64,000 nt of DNA from Candidatus Altimarinota bacterium. GTDB taxonomy: Bacteria; Patescibacteriota; Gracilibacteria; BD1-5; UBA6164. The notes under the pieces were generated by a model, which saw nothing but the letters and a program-made list of their open reading frames with translations, searched no databases and was not told the DNA's origin. The position numbers and the translations under genes were made by a program. The stretch lies in NCBI GenBank assembly GCA_943356435.1, contig CALREY010000003.1, positions 91,409-155,408 on the forward strand. The letters are read 5' to 3'. Positions 30,398 to 40,693 of this stretch are shown here, one piece after another (the first letter of the stretch is position 1; each line of letters begins with the position of its first letter).

Positions 30398-32809
30398 TTA
30401 ATACACATAATCCCCATCCACAGCCTCTTCCCTAAGTACATTATTCTTATCATTTATCTCTAAATCATAAGTCCTAATCCCTGGTTGCTTATATATCTTG
30501 AATTTATAATTCTCACATTTTGGATTTGGTATTTTGTATTTAATATTGTAATTCTTTATTTCTAACAATCTAGTATCATGATAATAATCTACCATCTGAT
30601 ATGCATCTGTTTTTATAATATTCATTCACTCTTTTTGTTCTATAATTGCTTCTTTTGGTAGTAATAATCTAACGTAAGACTTATTATCTCATTTTCACTG
30701 AATATTTATTATATTTGTTTTATCGGTTACTCAGTGGTGATCTAGTAGCTCATTTACTTTTTGTTCTTGTTCTTTTGAAAATTGGTGCGATCTGATGATA
30801 TCCAAATCTGTATCTATACTACAATCTGGATTTTTTATTATGTTTTTTATGTATTTCAAATGTATGTATCTGTCTGATTTATTTCATCATACTGATGTAT
30901 ATACAGGATATGCGAAATCCATAGTTTCTTTATAATTTACTTTTCAGTTCAATCACAATTTCCATAGCAAATTATTTTCATCTGGGTGAAAAGAATAAAC
31001 TACTAAATCCCTAGTTTTAATATTTTTTAGGATTATATCTAGATAAGCATAATAATCTTTTTTCTCCTTTAATACTCATGTAAATACATTAGCGAAATCA
31101 AATAATATTTGTTTAGGTGTTCATAGTGATCATACCTTGAAAACTTTTGCTTCTACTAGTGTAGATATTATTAGTGAAAAATTTTGTTCTGTAATTGTTT
31201 CATTTAATTGGTCAAATTTGACTCAACCAGTATATTTCAAGAAATCTAGAATAGTATTTTGATTTATGTAAATTATACCATCTATATGTCTGTCTATTTT
31301 ATCGACGAAAGATTTAATACTATTAGAACTATCTTCGAAACTTACGAAATAATTCGAATCTCTAAATCAAAAAGTCTCAGTTATTTTATTTAGTCATTCT
31401 GGAGCTGGTTCTTTATCTACCATTACTTTGTTTATATCCCATTCATACGAGTATACATCTTCTTTTACGAAATCTGCTACTTTTCAGTTTTTCAGAGTCA
31501 GAGTTGCTACACTTCAGATAAATCAACCTGTTGCTCTGATTTCATCATTGTTTTGAAATACTAGTAGATATTTTCTCTCATTTGTATGTCATAGTAAGTT
31601 CAGAAATACATCATAATCCTTGTTCAAAATATCTAGGTATTTGTATGTCTCTTTTAGCTTAGTTTTTGCAATGATAAATTTATCATTTAAGTCTTTATTT
31701 GGTAGCTCTTTTATGTTATCGTAATAAACAATAGTATTATATAACAAAATCATTATTTTATTGAAATCAGATTTCATATCAAATAACAAACTAGTTAATT
31801 TAATATTTGCTACTCATCCATTATCATCTAAATATTTCTTTGTATTATCATATATTTCCAATCATATAGTAAGAATTTTTGATAATTCTTTTCATCATTT
31901 CAGTACATAATATCAATTATCTATATCTTGTATAGGTAATATCAAAAAAGGTGTAAATAATATACTTCATATATTGAAATCACTCTTTGCTTCTTCTACT
32001 TGATTTCTTACATAGTCTATATCTCATGAATTATCTTTGATAGATAATATTTTTTCATATCATGAGCTTATCTTGCTTTGGACTATGTATTTATCCAAAT
32101 ATGCAATAGCAAATATTATAAGTACTATAATTCATATTTTTTTGAAAAACTTTTTAGTGAATATATAATTTTTATCCAAATATTTCACAGTATCTATTAC
32201 AGGAGCATGATTATCAGTATTATCTAGATGTACATAATGATTATTTATGACTTGAGTTTCGAAATTTACTCCACTATCAACTGACTTCTTATTGTTTCTT
32301 AAATCTATGTTAGGTATTGACTTAAATCTATCAGGAACTTTGTTATTCAAAATACTTAGTAACTTATTGACTTTTTCATCTTCCTTTATTATTTTAGTAG
32401 AAGGGTTTTTAAATTTAGGAACAGAAAATCTATACTTATTCTTTTCCCCCTTATTAAGGGGGGTAGGGGGGATATTTAAATCTATGTCATTAAAGTCTTG
32501 TTTTTTTGCTGTGAAACTTTTAATAGATTCCAAAAAATAACTAAAAAATCTATGTCTTTCTTTAGTTTCTTTGTTTAGATCAATATCTTCTAAATCATCA
32601 TATATAAATGAGTCAAAATTGTATGTGTTTGTTCTATATATTTTTAGATGTTTATCTCATGATACATCAGCGTCATTTAATCATTTGTTTATATCATTTA
32701 CAGATTTTCATACTACTTTTGAAGCTTTTATATTCTTTAGTGTATATGTATGACTTATATCGACATTGTTATCTAGTTCAGCCAAAATATCGTTTATTTT
32801 TTTCTCCAT
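30398..32809 (-). CDS. DUF4012 domain membrane protein with an in-frame repeat insertion
   Basis: 803 aa. Residues 1-215 are hydrophilic and probably cytoplasmic. One membrane segment follows (around residue 230, IGIIVLIIFAIAYLDKY). The large extracytoplasmic part has the DUF4012 hallmark FQNNDEIRATGGFIGSVATL, followed by VSFEDSSNSIKSFVDKI and GIIYINQNTILDFLKYTGQV. DUF4012 proteins are linked by context to polysaccharide or wall assembly in several phyla, and are related in arrangement to LytR-CpsA-Psr proteins; function is not established. Residues about 113-125 (IPPTPLNKGEK) are the translation of a dispersed GC-rich palindrome. The gene is convergent with nothing and is followed by its own terminator. 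Confidence 0.85.
32442..32473. repeat. Dispersed palindromic repeat inside the DUF4012 gene
   Basis: TCCCCCTTATTAAGGGGG followed by GTAGGGGGGAT. It is translated in frame as IPPTPLNKGE within a hydrophilic segment, close to [12 protein letters not shown] in miaB. Confidence 0.85.
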
Positions 32810-32838
32810 TTTTATTTATTTACCTATTTTTATAAAAT

Positions 32839-32872
32839 GCCTCCCCTTGCAAGGGGAGGCTAGAAGGGTAAA
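32839..32872. repeat. Dispersed palindromic repeat between dnaA and the DUF4012 gene
   Basis: GCCTCCCCTTGCAAGGGGAGGC is a perfect 22-base palindrome followed by TAGAAGGGTA. It sits 20 bases past the dnaA stop codon on the minus strand and could also stop dnaA transcription. Confidence 0.8.
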
Positions 32873-32880
32873 ATATATTT

Positions 32881-34305
32881 TTATATTCACATACTATCTC
32901 TAATAACATTTACATCATGTAATAATCATTGGTCTTTTTTTAATAATCATTCTAATTTATTGCAAGAATACAATACAGCAGCGTGATTTCTACCAGAGAA
33001 TATATTACCAATTCTTTCGTAAGTATAATGCATTTTTGTTTTTAATAAATACATAGATACTTGTCTAGGAATCATGAATTCTTTTTTTCTATTTTGACCT
33101 ACTATTCATTCTACTTCAATACCGAAATGTTCACCTACTTTTTTAATAATATCTTCATATGATTTGATTGTAGTTTTTTGTGGTACTTTTACACTTCCTA
33201 ATATATCAGTTGTAAAACTTAATTTTTTTAATTTTTCAGCAATTCTAGGTAATGTTGGAGTATTTCCAGATAATTCGTATTCAGCAATCATTTGGTTTAA
33301 TACTCATTCTAATTCTCTAACATTTTCAGTTACATTTGCAGCAACAAATTCAGCTACATCTTGAGGAATCATAAATTCATTATTTCTAGCTTTTTCTTGT
33401 AATATTGCAAGTCTAGTTTCGAAATCTGGTCTACCTATATCAACAGTTATTCACCATTCAAATCTACTTCTCAGTCTTGGTTCTAGGTTTTCTAATTCTT
33501 TTGGAGCTCTATCTCATGATATGATTATTTGTTTACTTGATTCGTATAATATATTGAAAATATTATATAATTCATTTTGAGTTTGTTCTTTTTTAGCTAG
33601 GAATTGTACATCGTCTATTATCAATACATCTACTTCTCTATATTTTTGTCTTAGTCTTTCTATACTTCTTTTTTTAACTGCAGAAACATATTCAGTAATG
33701 AATTTATCAGCTGTAGTATACACTATCTTTTTATCTTTAAATTTTTTGATTATTTCATTTCATGCTCATTGTAACAAGTGAGTTTTACCCAATCATACAT
33801 CACCATAGATATATAGTGGATTGTAAGATTTACCTGGATTTCTACATACAGCTTCACAAGCAGAATATGCTAATTGGTTATCAGATCATACGATGAAATT
33901 TGATAAATTATATCTGTCATTTACTGATTTAGTACTAGTTATTTCTTGATGATGAGAATCTTCATCTATTTCACCAGTTTTTTTAGATTTTTTAGTTTTA
34001 GCTATTTCATTTAAGAATTTAGCACAATCTACTACATCAGTATTAGATGGATTATCAATATTTTGGTCTACTACGAAAGAAATTTTTTCTAAATCTCTAA
34101 CTTCTAATTTTGCAGCGTTAAAAATATCGTTGTAAAATTTAGCTTCTAGATTATCTTTCATAAATGAAGAAACAACTCAGAATACTATTTCTTTTTCATT
34201 TATTTCAGTAATTGTGATTTTTCTAAAATACACCAAGAAGTCTTGTTTTTTTACTGTATCGATAATATTTATTACGATATTTTTAAGTTTAAATTGTTTT
34301 TGCAT
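32881..34305 (-). CDS. dnaA: Chromosomal replication initiator DnaA
   Basis: 474 aa. The AAA+ part has [18 protein letters not shown] (Walker A, one Gly by TGA), [20 protein letters not shown] then [20 protein letters not shown] (Walker B), and [24 protein letters not shown] sensor regions. The C-terminal domain IV carries the helix-turn-helix that reads DnaA boxes, with [16 protein letters not shown] matching the GRDHTTVxxA signature. The N-terminal domain is present but divergent. DnaA opens the origin and loads the helicase. The start is the first ATG before domain I. A non-coding stretch of about 380 bases lies upstream. Confidence 0.95.
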
Positions 34306-34656
34306 TTTTAGATTAATTAAATGTATTATAAAATATTTTCTAGAGTAGTCATTCTGTTCAATTAATATTCTCTTTATTCAGCTTTTCTTGTTTGTTTTTG
34401 TCTCTTGTTTTACTATAAATAGTTTAGTTAAATAAAAACATTAGTCAAAGTATAATTTCCCCTTGACGGCTTTTTATGTTTAAAAAATGTAAACAACATA
34501 GTGTTTTATCTACTAGTTCTAACCAAAACTGACTTTTTAACATTTAGAGTAAAAACTTTTTATTATTTTTTTTCACAAATATAATACTTAAATATTATAT
34601 GATTTATAACTATTTTTTAAGAAAAAGCAAGAGATTGTTGTACAATTTATTGGCAC
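34306..34656. other. Non-coding region upstream of dnaA, candidate origin or dnaA control region
   Basis: No sensible frame on either strand. The stretch is AT-rich, with runs of A and T and islands such as CCCCTTGACGGC at 34458. dnaA-proximal non-coding regions often hold oriC, but I see no consensus DnaA box (TTATCCACA) here, only weak matches such as TTTTTCACA near 34570. AAAAAGCAAGAG at 34622 is the inverse of CTCTTGCTTTTT at 34678. An origin assignment is therefore only positional. Confidence 0.3.
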
Positions 34657-34689
34657 AAAAAAAAACAAGAGTCTGACTCTTGCTTTTTC
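34657..34689 (-). terminator. Terminator after the RCC1-type pseudopilin
   Basis: ACAAGAGT-CTG-ACTCTTG with flanking A and T runs, five bases beyond the stop codon of the pseudopilin on the minus strand. Confidence 0.75.
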
Positions 34690-34692
34690 ATT

Positions 34693-37600
34693 CTAATATG
34701 TAACAGATTTTAATCAATAATAATCATATCAATCTAATATTTGACCTATGTTATTACTTCACCAACATTTAATTGTTCATCAAGTAATTAACGCACAATA
34801 ACGTCCTCATCATGTGAATAATTCAGTTACTCAACTAGTTAGTCAAGTAACATCTGTTGCTGTAAGTCAAAAACACTTAACTCATCAACTTGTAGTTAAA
34901 ACACAATTATTATTATTTGCTCAGTTTAAAGTAGAAACTCAGCTGGTTAATCAAGTAACATTTACAGGTGTAGTTCTATCAGTATTAGTACCATCTCATA
35001 ATTGTCACATTCAATTATATCAGAAACATTTAATTCATCATCATGTAGTTAATAAACAACTATGATTAGATCATGTATGTACAGTTGACACTCAACTTGT
35101 ATTTCAAGAAACATCTACTGGAGTATTTCTTTGTGTTGTAGATCAATCTCATAGTCTTCAATATAGATTATTTCACCAACATTTTGCTCATCAAGATATT
35201 ACTGCACATGTATGAGATTCTCAAGCAGATATATTTGTAACTCAACTAGTTAATCATGATACATCTACAGGATAATTTCTATTTACAGCAAATCAATCTC
35301 ATAAATCTCAATTATCTCATTTTCACCAACATTTTGCTCATCATGTAGTTGTTATTACACAATTATGATGGTCACCAGAATCTAGAAAAGAAACTCAACT
35401 AGTTAATCAAGTAACATTTACTGGAGATGTTTTATTAAGATTAGATGAATCTCATATTTGTCATTGTGCATTATATCACCAGCATTTTACTCATCATCAA
35501 GTAGTTAATGCACAAGTATGTATCTGTCATATTGATACTTTTGATACTCATGAGGTTAATCAGACAACATCAGTAGGTGTATATCTATTGATTGTTGTTC
35601 AATCTCACAATTGCGAATAACTATTATAGCCCCGGCATTTTACTCATCATCATGAAGTAACTATACAATCATGATTTCCTCAAATTGACAAATTTGTTCA
35701 AAAATTTCAAAGAGATGTAGAAATAGGAGTTGAATAACTAGAATAAGTTTTTGATCAATCTCAAACTTGTCAATAATCATTTCTTCACCAACAATTTAAT
35801 CAAGAAGTTCAGTATGCACATATATGTCATCATCATCATATACTTACATTTGTCACTCATGTAGTTAATCATGTGATATTTACGGATACTAAGTTTTGAT
35901 TTGGATTAGCGAGTAATTGATTATAATCATTATATCACCAACACTTCAATCATCATGAAGTAGTTATAGCACATCAATTTTGGGCTCATGCAGAAATAGA
36001 TGATACTCAACTCGTTAATCAGTTAACATTTACTGGAGTCAATCTAGTACTAGTAGAATTATCTCACAATTGTCAATTTGTATTTATTCACCAACATTTT
36101 GCTCATCATGAGACTACTGCACATGTATGATTTGTTCAAAGTGAAATATGTGTTACTCCAGTACTTAATCCACTAACAGATACTGGAATATTACTATTTG
36201 TTTGAGAATTATCACCTAGTTGTCAGTTTGCATTATTTCACCAACACTTCAAAGCTCATGAATTAGTTATAGCACATGCATGTGAACTTCAAGCATATAT
36301 ATTTGAAACTCAACTTGTAAGTGATGATACATCTACAGCTGTAAGTTTTTGAGTATTTGATGCATCTCACAATTGTCAATTAGTATTTAATCACCAACAT
36401 TTTACTCATCATCATGAAGTTAGTGCACATGTAAATGATGATCAAGCAGATATTTTTGATACTCAAGTAGTTAGTCAAGTAACATCTACAGGAGCATTTT
36501 TAGCAATAGTAGTTCAATCTCATAATCTACCATTTCAATTACTTCACCAGCATTTTATTCATCCATTTAGTAAAGCACAAGAATGATTATCTCCTAGAGA
36601 TATATCAGTAACTCAGCTAGTTAATCAAGTAACATCTACAGGAGTAGTTCTATCAGTATTAGAAGAGTCTCACAATTGTCAGTTATTATTTCTTCACCAA
36701 CACTTCACTCACCCACCAGATGTAAGTAAACAACTATGAGTTATTCATAGTGATAATTTTGAAATTGTATTTGTTGCTCCTGATCACGATGTAGTTCAAG
36801 TACCTGCTAAACTACTATTTACAATCATTGAACTATCTAGAGTCTGTTGAAGCAAAACTTGTGCTAAAAACTGAGATCAACTAGGGTCATTTATCAAATC
36901 AGCATTTAATATATTTGTAATATCTGTATTATTAATATCTGCTACTCAACTATAAGCTAATTGTAGATTTTCTATAAAATCTAATTGTAATCATCAACTA
37001 CTTGTTAAATCAGTTATACTTCATTCAAATACCAACAAATTTCACAGCGTTTGTGAATTGAAATCAAATCATCCAGTTTGTGAATATATTTTATAAGTAG
37101 ATGGTAGATTAGATGTTCATTGGTATGATAATGATTCATTTGTAATAATAGATTCTAAAGTAGCACTTGAAATATCGGTTGCAACTATACTAGGAATAGC
37201 TAATACATATATTGTAGATCAAGTACTTACTTTTGATAATATTCAATTATATGTTCATGAAATATATGCTTTATAATTACTAGCATAAGAATTATGAACA
37301 TAACTAGGTGATAAAGAACTTTCAGATCATTCCATTATTGTTCACAACTCGTATTCAATATTATTATTTAAAACTGAATATGTATACTCTTTATCTGTAA
37401 GGGGGTCAGTGGGAATTTTATTTAGTCTGTCCAAATTTACCTTTACATTTTCTCAGAAACTTCATTGTCTCCAAACTAATCATCAACTATATGTTATATC
37501 TACAAAATTAGAAGGTTTAGGGTACTTTCAATTATCTAACTGAAATAATGCTAAACTAGTTTTCATACTTGATAAATCACTAATTCTAGTACTATCTCTA

Positions 37601-37746
37601 GCTTGAGAACTATATCATTGCAATGTAAAAAATGCTATACTTCATAGAATAGCTAGAATTGTAATAACAACAACGAGCTCAACTAATGTGAAAGCATTTT
37701 TACTAAATTTGTTTATTGGAAAGGGCTTTATTTTTTCTTTATTCAT
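34693..37746 (-). CDS. Type IV pseudopilin fused to about 14 RCC1-type repeats
   Basis: 1017 aa. The long leader (MNKEKIKPFPINKFSKN) is followed by AFTLVELVVVITILAILGSI, the class III signal. The pilin core (YSSQARDSTRISDLSSMKTS, KYPKPSN) and shared second region span residues 1-330. From about residue 345 to the end, units of about 50 aa repeat with the RCC1/BLIP-II pattern, for example SFTCALTSSGGVKCWGLNTN then GQLGD and PVDVTGLTSGVS. About 14 units are counted from their KCWG cores; the thirteenth is shortened (KCFGLTATDV). RCC1 repeats fold as seven-bladed propellers, so two propellers are possible. Almost every unit has two Cys (CAL and KCWG), so stacked disulfides are likely outside the cell. 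Confidence 0.88.
34750..36780. repeat. Coding tandem repeats (RCC1-type, about 150 bp period)
   Basis: On the plus strand the words TTCACCAACATTTTGCTCAT and CTCAACTAGTTAATCAAGTA recur about every 150 bases. They are the complements of the KCWG core and the VTGLTSGV segment. The repeats are imperfect and have no spacers. Confidence 0.8.
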
Positions 37747-37848
37747 AATATTTACTTAATAATTATTAATTACTTGATTATAAAAGTTAATACAATTATT
37801 GCAATATAAATAATTAAAAAAAAAATTAGAAAAAAATAAAATTTTATG

Positions 37849-37854
37849 TATAAT
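37849..37854 (+). promoter_or_regulatory. -10 box of the RNase P RNA gene
   Basis: TATAAT at 37849-37854, preceded directly by TG. The 5' end of the RNA deduced from the P1 stem (37861) lies 7 bases downstream, the expected start distance. Confidence 0.6.
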
Positions 37855-37860
37855 ACATTT

Positions 37861-38271
37861 TGTGAGAGCAGGTATCTACCCTTCTACGCGTAAAGCTACG
37901 AAGGGAGGAAAGTCTGGACATCGCGAGGAAAACACAGAAGATAACGACTTCGGTTTAAGTATATAATAAATAAAACTTAAATACCACTAGTACCACAGAA
38001 ACTATACTAACCAAATTTATTTGGTGAAAGATGAAAAGTCATTTGGTGTTTATTATATTTACTGCATTGTTTACAGTGTGTGAGTATAATCAAGCTACAG
38101 ATGATTGAGCTTCGGCTTGATGGCAAACTGTGTGTGATGCAATGGGAATGGTTCTAATATAAGATTATTCCTCTATTGTTTTATAAAAGAATACTCAGCT
38201 CGAGCCTATGAGTGATTGTAGGCCTAGATAGATTGATACCTAGATACAGAATCCGGCTTATTACTCTCACA
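37861..38271 (+). ncRNA. rnpB: RNase P RNA (bacterial)
   Basis: The 5' end TGTGAGAG pairs with CTCTCACA at the 3' end (helix P1). The conserved cores are present: GAGGAAAGTCTGGACATCGC near the 5' end, ACCACAGAAA and GGTGAAAG in the middle, and ATACAGAATCCGGCTTA near the 3' end. About 411 bases, a normal length. RNase P RNA is the catalytic RNA that trims the 5' leader of pre-tRNAs. The 5' core has TCTGGAC where most bacteria have TCCGGGC, a variation in or next to P4. It stands alone between the RCC1-type pseudopilin (divergent) and adk. Confidence 0.93.
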
Positions 38272-38282
38272 AAATTAACAAT

Positions 38283-38390
38283 AATAAACTCACCCTTGAA
38301 TTCCCTCTCTTAATTAAGAGAGGGAGGCTCATTTTAATTGTAGCCCCTTTCTCTGGCGTGCGAGAAAGGATTCAGGATAGAGTTATGAAA
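38283..38390. repeat. Dispersed mosaic palindromic repeat after rnpB
   Basis: ACCCTTGAATTCCCTCTCTT, the inverted repeat CCCTCTCTTAATTAAGAGAGGG, GAGGCTCATT, a second hairpin (CCTTTCTCTGGCGTGCGAGAAAGG), then GATTCAGGATAGAGTTATGA. The last word is identical to part of the copy at 25340-25450. The first hairpin may also end rnpB. Confidence 0.8.
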
Positions 38391-38416
38391 ATAATTAATA
38401 TAAATAAAATAAAAAA

Positions 38417-39031
38417 ATGAAAATAGTTTTTACATGAATCCAATGATGTGGTAAATGAACACAAGCTAGATTATTGGTAGAGAAATACGGTTTTACATTA
38501 CTTGAAATGTGAAACGAATTTAGAAAATTGGTTGCATCATGAACAGAGCTTTGAAACAAAGTAAAACAAATAATTGAATCATGAGCTCAAGTAGATTCAG
38601 ATCTTTGAAAAGAAATAATGGAAAATGTCCTAAAAAATCAATCAAGTGAGAAAATAATATATGATGGTTTTATTAGAAACGAATGGAATAAAGAAATATT
38701 TGATAGAATATTACCAGATTATAAAGTATTATTTTTTGACTTATCTGTAGAAAAAGCAAAATCTAGATTGTTAGGCAGAATGTTTGATAAAACTACTGGT
38801 GAAACATTTGTTGCATGAACAACTCACAATCCAAAAACTTGAGAAGAACTAGTAAAAAGAGAGGATGATAAAGATGAAAAAGCTGTTATTAAAAGAATAC
38901 ATGAATATGAAGATAAAACTCTTCCAATAGTAGAAATACAAAAAAATGAATGAAAAGTAATAGAAGTATCAGCTAATGATACAATAGAAAATATTCACAA
39001 TGTAATAGTTGAGAAATTGGGACTTTCATAA
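38417..39031 (+). CDS. adk: Adenylate kinase
   Basis: 204 aa. The P-loop GIQGCGKGTQARLL is at residues 7-20 (three Gly by TGA), then FTLLEMGNEFRKLVASGTEL (AMP-binding helix), IIESGAQVDSDLG, IIYDGFIRNEWN (DGFPR-like), and the LID region LLGRMFDKTTGETF...HNPKTGEELVKREDDKDEKAVIK then RIHEYE. It interconverts ATP, AMP and ADP. The LID has no zinc-binding Cys. The DGFPR motif reads DGFIR. It is preceded by a repeat and followed, after another repeat, by the Trm11-like gene. Confidence 0.9.
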
Positions 39032-39064
39032 CTTAACTTATAATCCAGCTTATCAAGGCAACAG

Positions 39065-39102
39065 ACCACCCCCTAACCCCCTCCTTACTAAGGAGGGGGA
39101 AT
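39065..39102. repeat. Dispersed palindromic repeat between adk and the Trm11-like gene
   Basis: ACCACCCCCTAACCCCCTCC then TTACTAAGGAGGGGGA. It has the same layout as copy A at 19661. Confidence 0.85.
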
Positions 39103-39122
39103 AATAAAGAATAATACAAAAT

Positions 39123-40265
39123 ATGATTTGATTTCAATTAGGTAGAGAATATAAACTAAGTGTTGCAGAAATTTTAGCTGTTTTTTCATATGGAAAAACA
39201 GTTTATTTGAGTAATGATTTTTTGATACTAGATAATATAAGTATTGACGAAGTATTAGAAAAAGCAAATAATCTATGATGAACAATCAAAATAGTAGAAA
39301 TAGTTGATTCAAGTGTAGCAAAGGAAGCTGAATGATATGAATGAAAATTTAAATATTGAATAAGTATATTTTGAGACAAAAAGAACTTGAAATCTATTCT
39401 AGTATGAATAAAAAAAGAACTAAAAGATTTATGAGTATCATCTAGATTTATAAACAAGGATTTTCAAAATCTAAGCTCAGCTCAAATCCTGTGAGAAAAA
39501 TTATTGAAATCACAATCTGACTACAATATAATATACAATAAAAATAATTCTTACTTTTGAAAAACTATTTGGATACAAGATATATTCAATTATTCAAAAA
39601 GAGATTATGAAAAAGATAGAGATATGCAGACTGGTATGCTACCACCAAAATTGTGCCAAATGATGATAAATATTTCCGGATGAACTACTATATATGACCC
39701 ATTTGTATGACTAGGAACGGTTCTTATTGAATCAATATTGATGTGAAATGAATCAGTATACGGAACTGATTTGAATGAAAAAATGGTAGAACATACAAAA
39801 AATAATATAATTAATTTTTGTAAAAAGGAAGATATAGAACTAGAAAATTTCGAAATAATCAAATTGAATGCTAAATTCATAGAAGAATCAGAATTTTTCA
39901 AAAAATGAGTAGATTCAATAGTAACTGAATGATATCTATGAGAAGTAATGACTCAAAATAATATATCACTAGATAGAATAGATAAACAAAAAAAATCACT
40001 TCTAGAATTGTATGATAGATTCTTTGAATGACTTAAAAAGATAAAATATTCTTGAAATCTAGTAATATGTTTCCCATTCTGGGAAATGAAATGAAAATAT
40101 ATATATTTTACAGAAGTATATGATTTACTAAAAAAATATTGTAATATAGAATCACTTTATCCTGCTGATTATACAGAAATACAGGCTACAAAAGCATGAA
40201 GTTTGTTATATAAAAGAGATAAACAATTAGTTTGAAGAGAGATATTTAAGCTAACAATTAAATAA
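39123..40265 (+). CDS. Trm11/TrmG10-like RNA guanine-N2 methyltransferase
   Basis: 380 aa. The N-terminus (FQLGREYKLSVAEILAVF) and the region around residues 30-150 resemble the THUMP-type RNA-binding part of the Trm11/Trm-G10 group. YSKRDYEKDRDMQTGMLPPK then LCQMMINISGG is the link typical of this group, and TIYDPFVGLGTVLIESILMG is SAM motif I; YGTDLNEKMVEHTKNNI gives the acidic ribose ligand. Motif IV, usually [DN]PPYG, reads TEGYLGEV here, so the catalytic loop is unusual and the activity uncertain. It would modify tRNA or rRNA in the cytoplasm. Confidence 0.75.
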
Positions 40266-40290
40266 AAGTGTAGAATTTTCTACACTTTTA
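40264..40290. terminator. Terminator between convergent genes
   Basis: AAAAGTGTAGAA and TTCTACACTTTT pair across TT, right at the stop codon of the Trm11-like gene. Confidence 0.85.
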
Positions 40291-40309
40291 TTTTGTATTA
40301 TTTAGAATA

Positions 40310-40582
40310 TTAATTTCCATCCATACCATCTAAGTCTCTTTGTAATTGTCTTGATCTATTTTTTGAATTTGACCCTACTCAATCTATCAAACTATCAGTA
40401 TCTCATTTTACTCATGATACACCATTTAATACATTATCTGACTTTAATAATACATTTTTATTAAAATCAGTTCATGTTAATTCATCTATTGAAGTTCAGA
40501 TACCTGGATTTACTTTTACTAGTGCAACATAAAACACAACAATCATTAATAGACTTGCTAATAATTTTATTAATTTTATCAT
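40310..40582 (-). CDS. Small hypothetical secreted or anchored protein
   Basis: 90 aa. The N-terminal hydrophobic segment (KLLASLLMIVVFYVALV) is followed by a Gly/Ser/Asp/Asn-rich tail (LLKSDNVLNGVSGVKGDTDS, LQRDLDGMDGN). Several Gly are TGA. It stands between the Trm11-like gene (convergent) and the end of miaB, about 110 bases away. No family recognised. Confidence 0.6.
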
Positions 40583-40693
40583 AGTTTGGTATTATATATT
40601 AAACTCTTTAAGTTTATCTATTTTTCAGATTATGCAAAAAAAATGACTTTACAATTATTGTAAAATCATTTTAATCATTATTTAATTCTAATT

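Noticed and set aside
32571..32835. Phe/Ser-rich plus-strand frames at the start of the DUF4012 gene
   Set aside because: Antisense of an AT-rich gene; no start signal and no family resemblance.
34814..36780. Open plus-strand frames and a periodic pattern that at first looks like a CRISPR array
   Set aside because: The period is about 150 bases with no unique spacers, and the minus strand codes for RCC1-type units. No cas gene is present.
39088..39901. Minus-strand frames opposite the Trm11-like gene
   Set aside because: The plus strand carries SAM-binding motifs and a continuous 380-codon frame; the minus frames are shadows.
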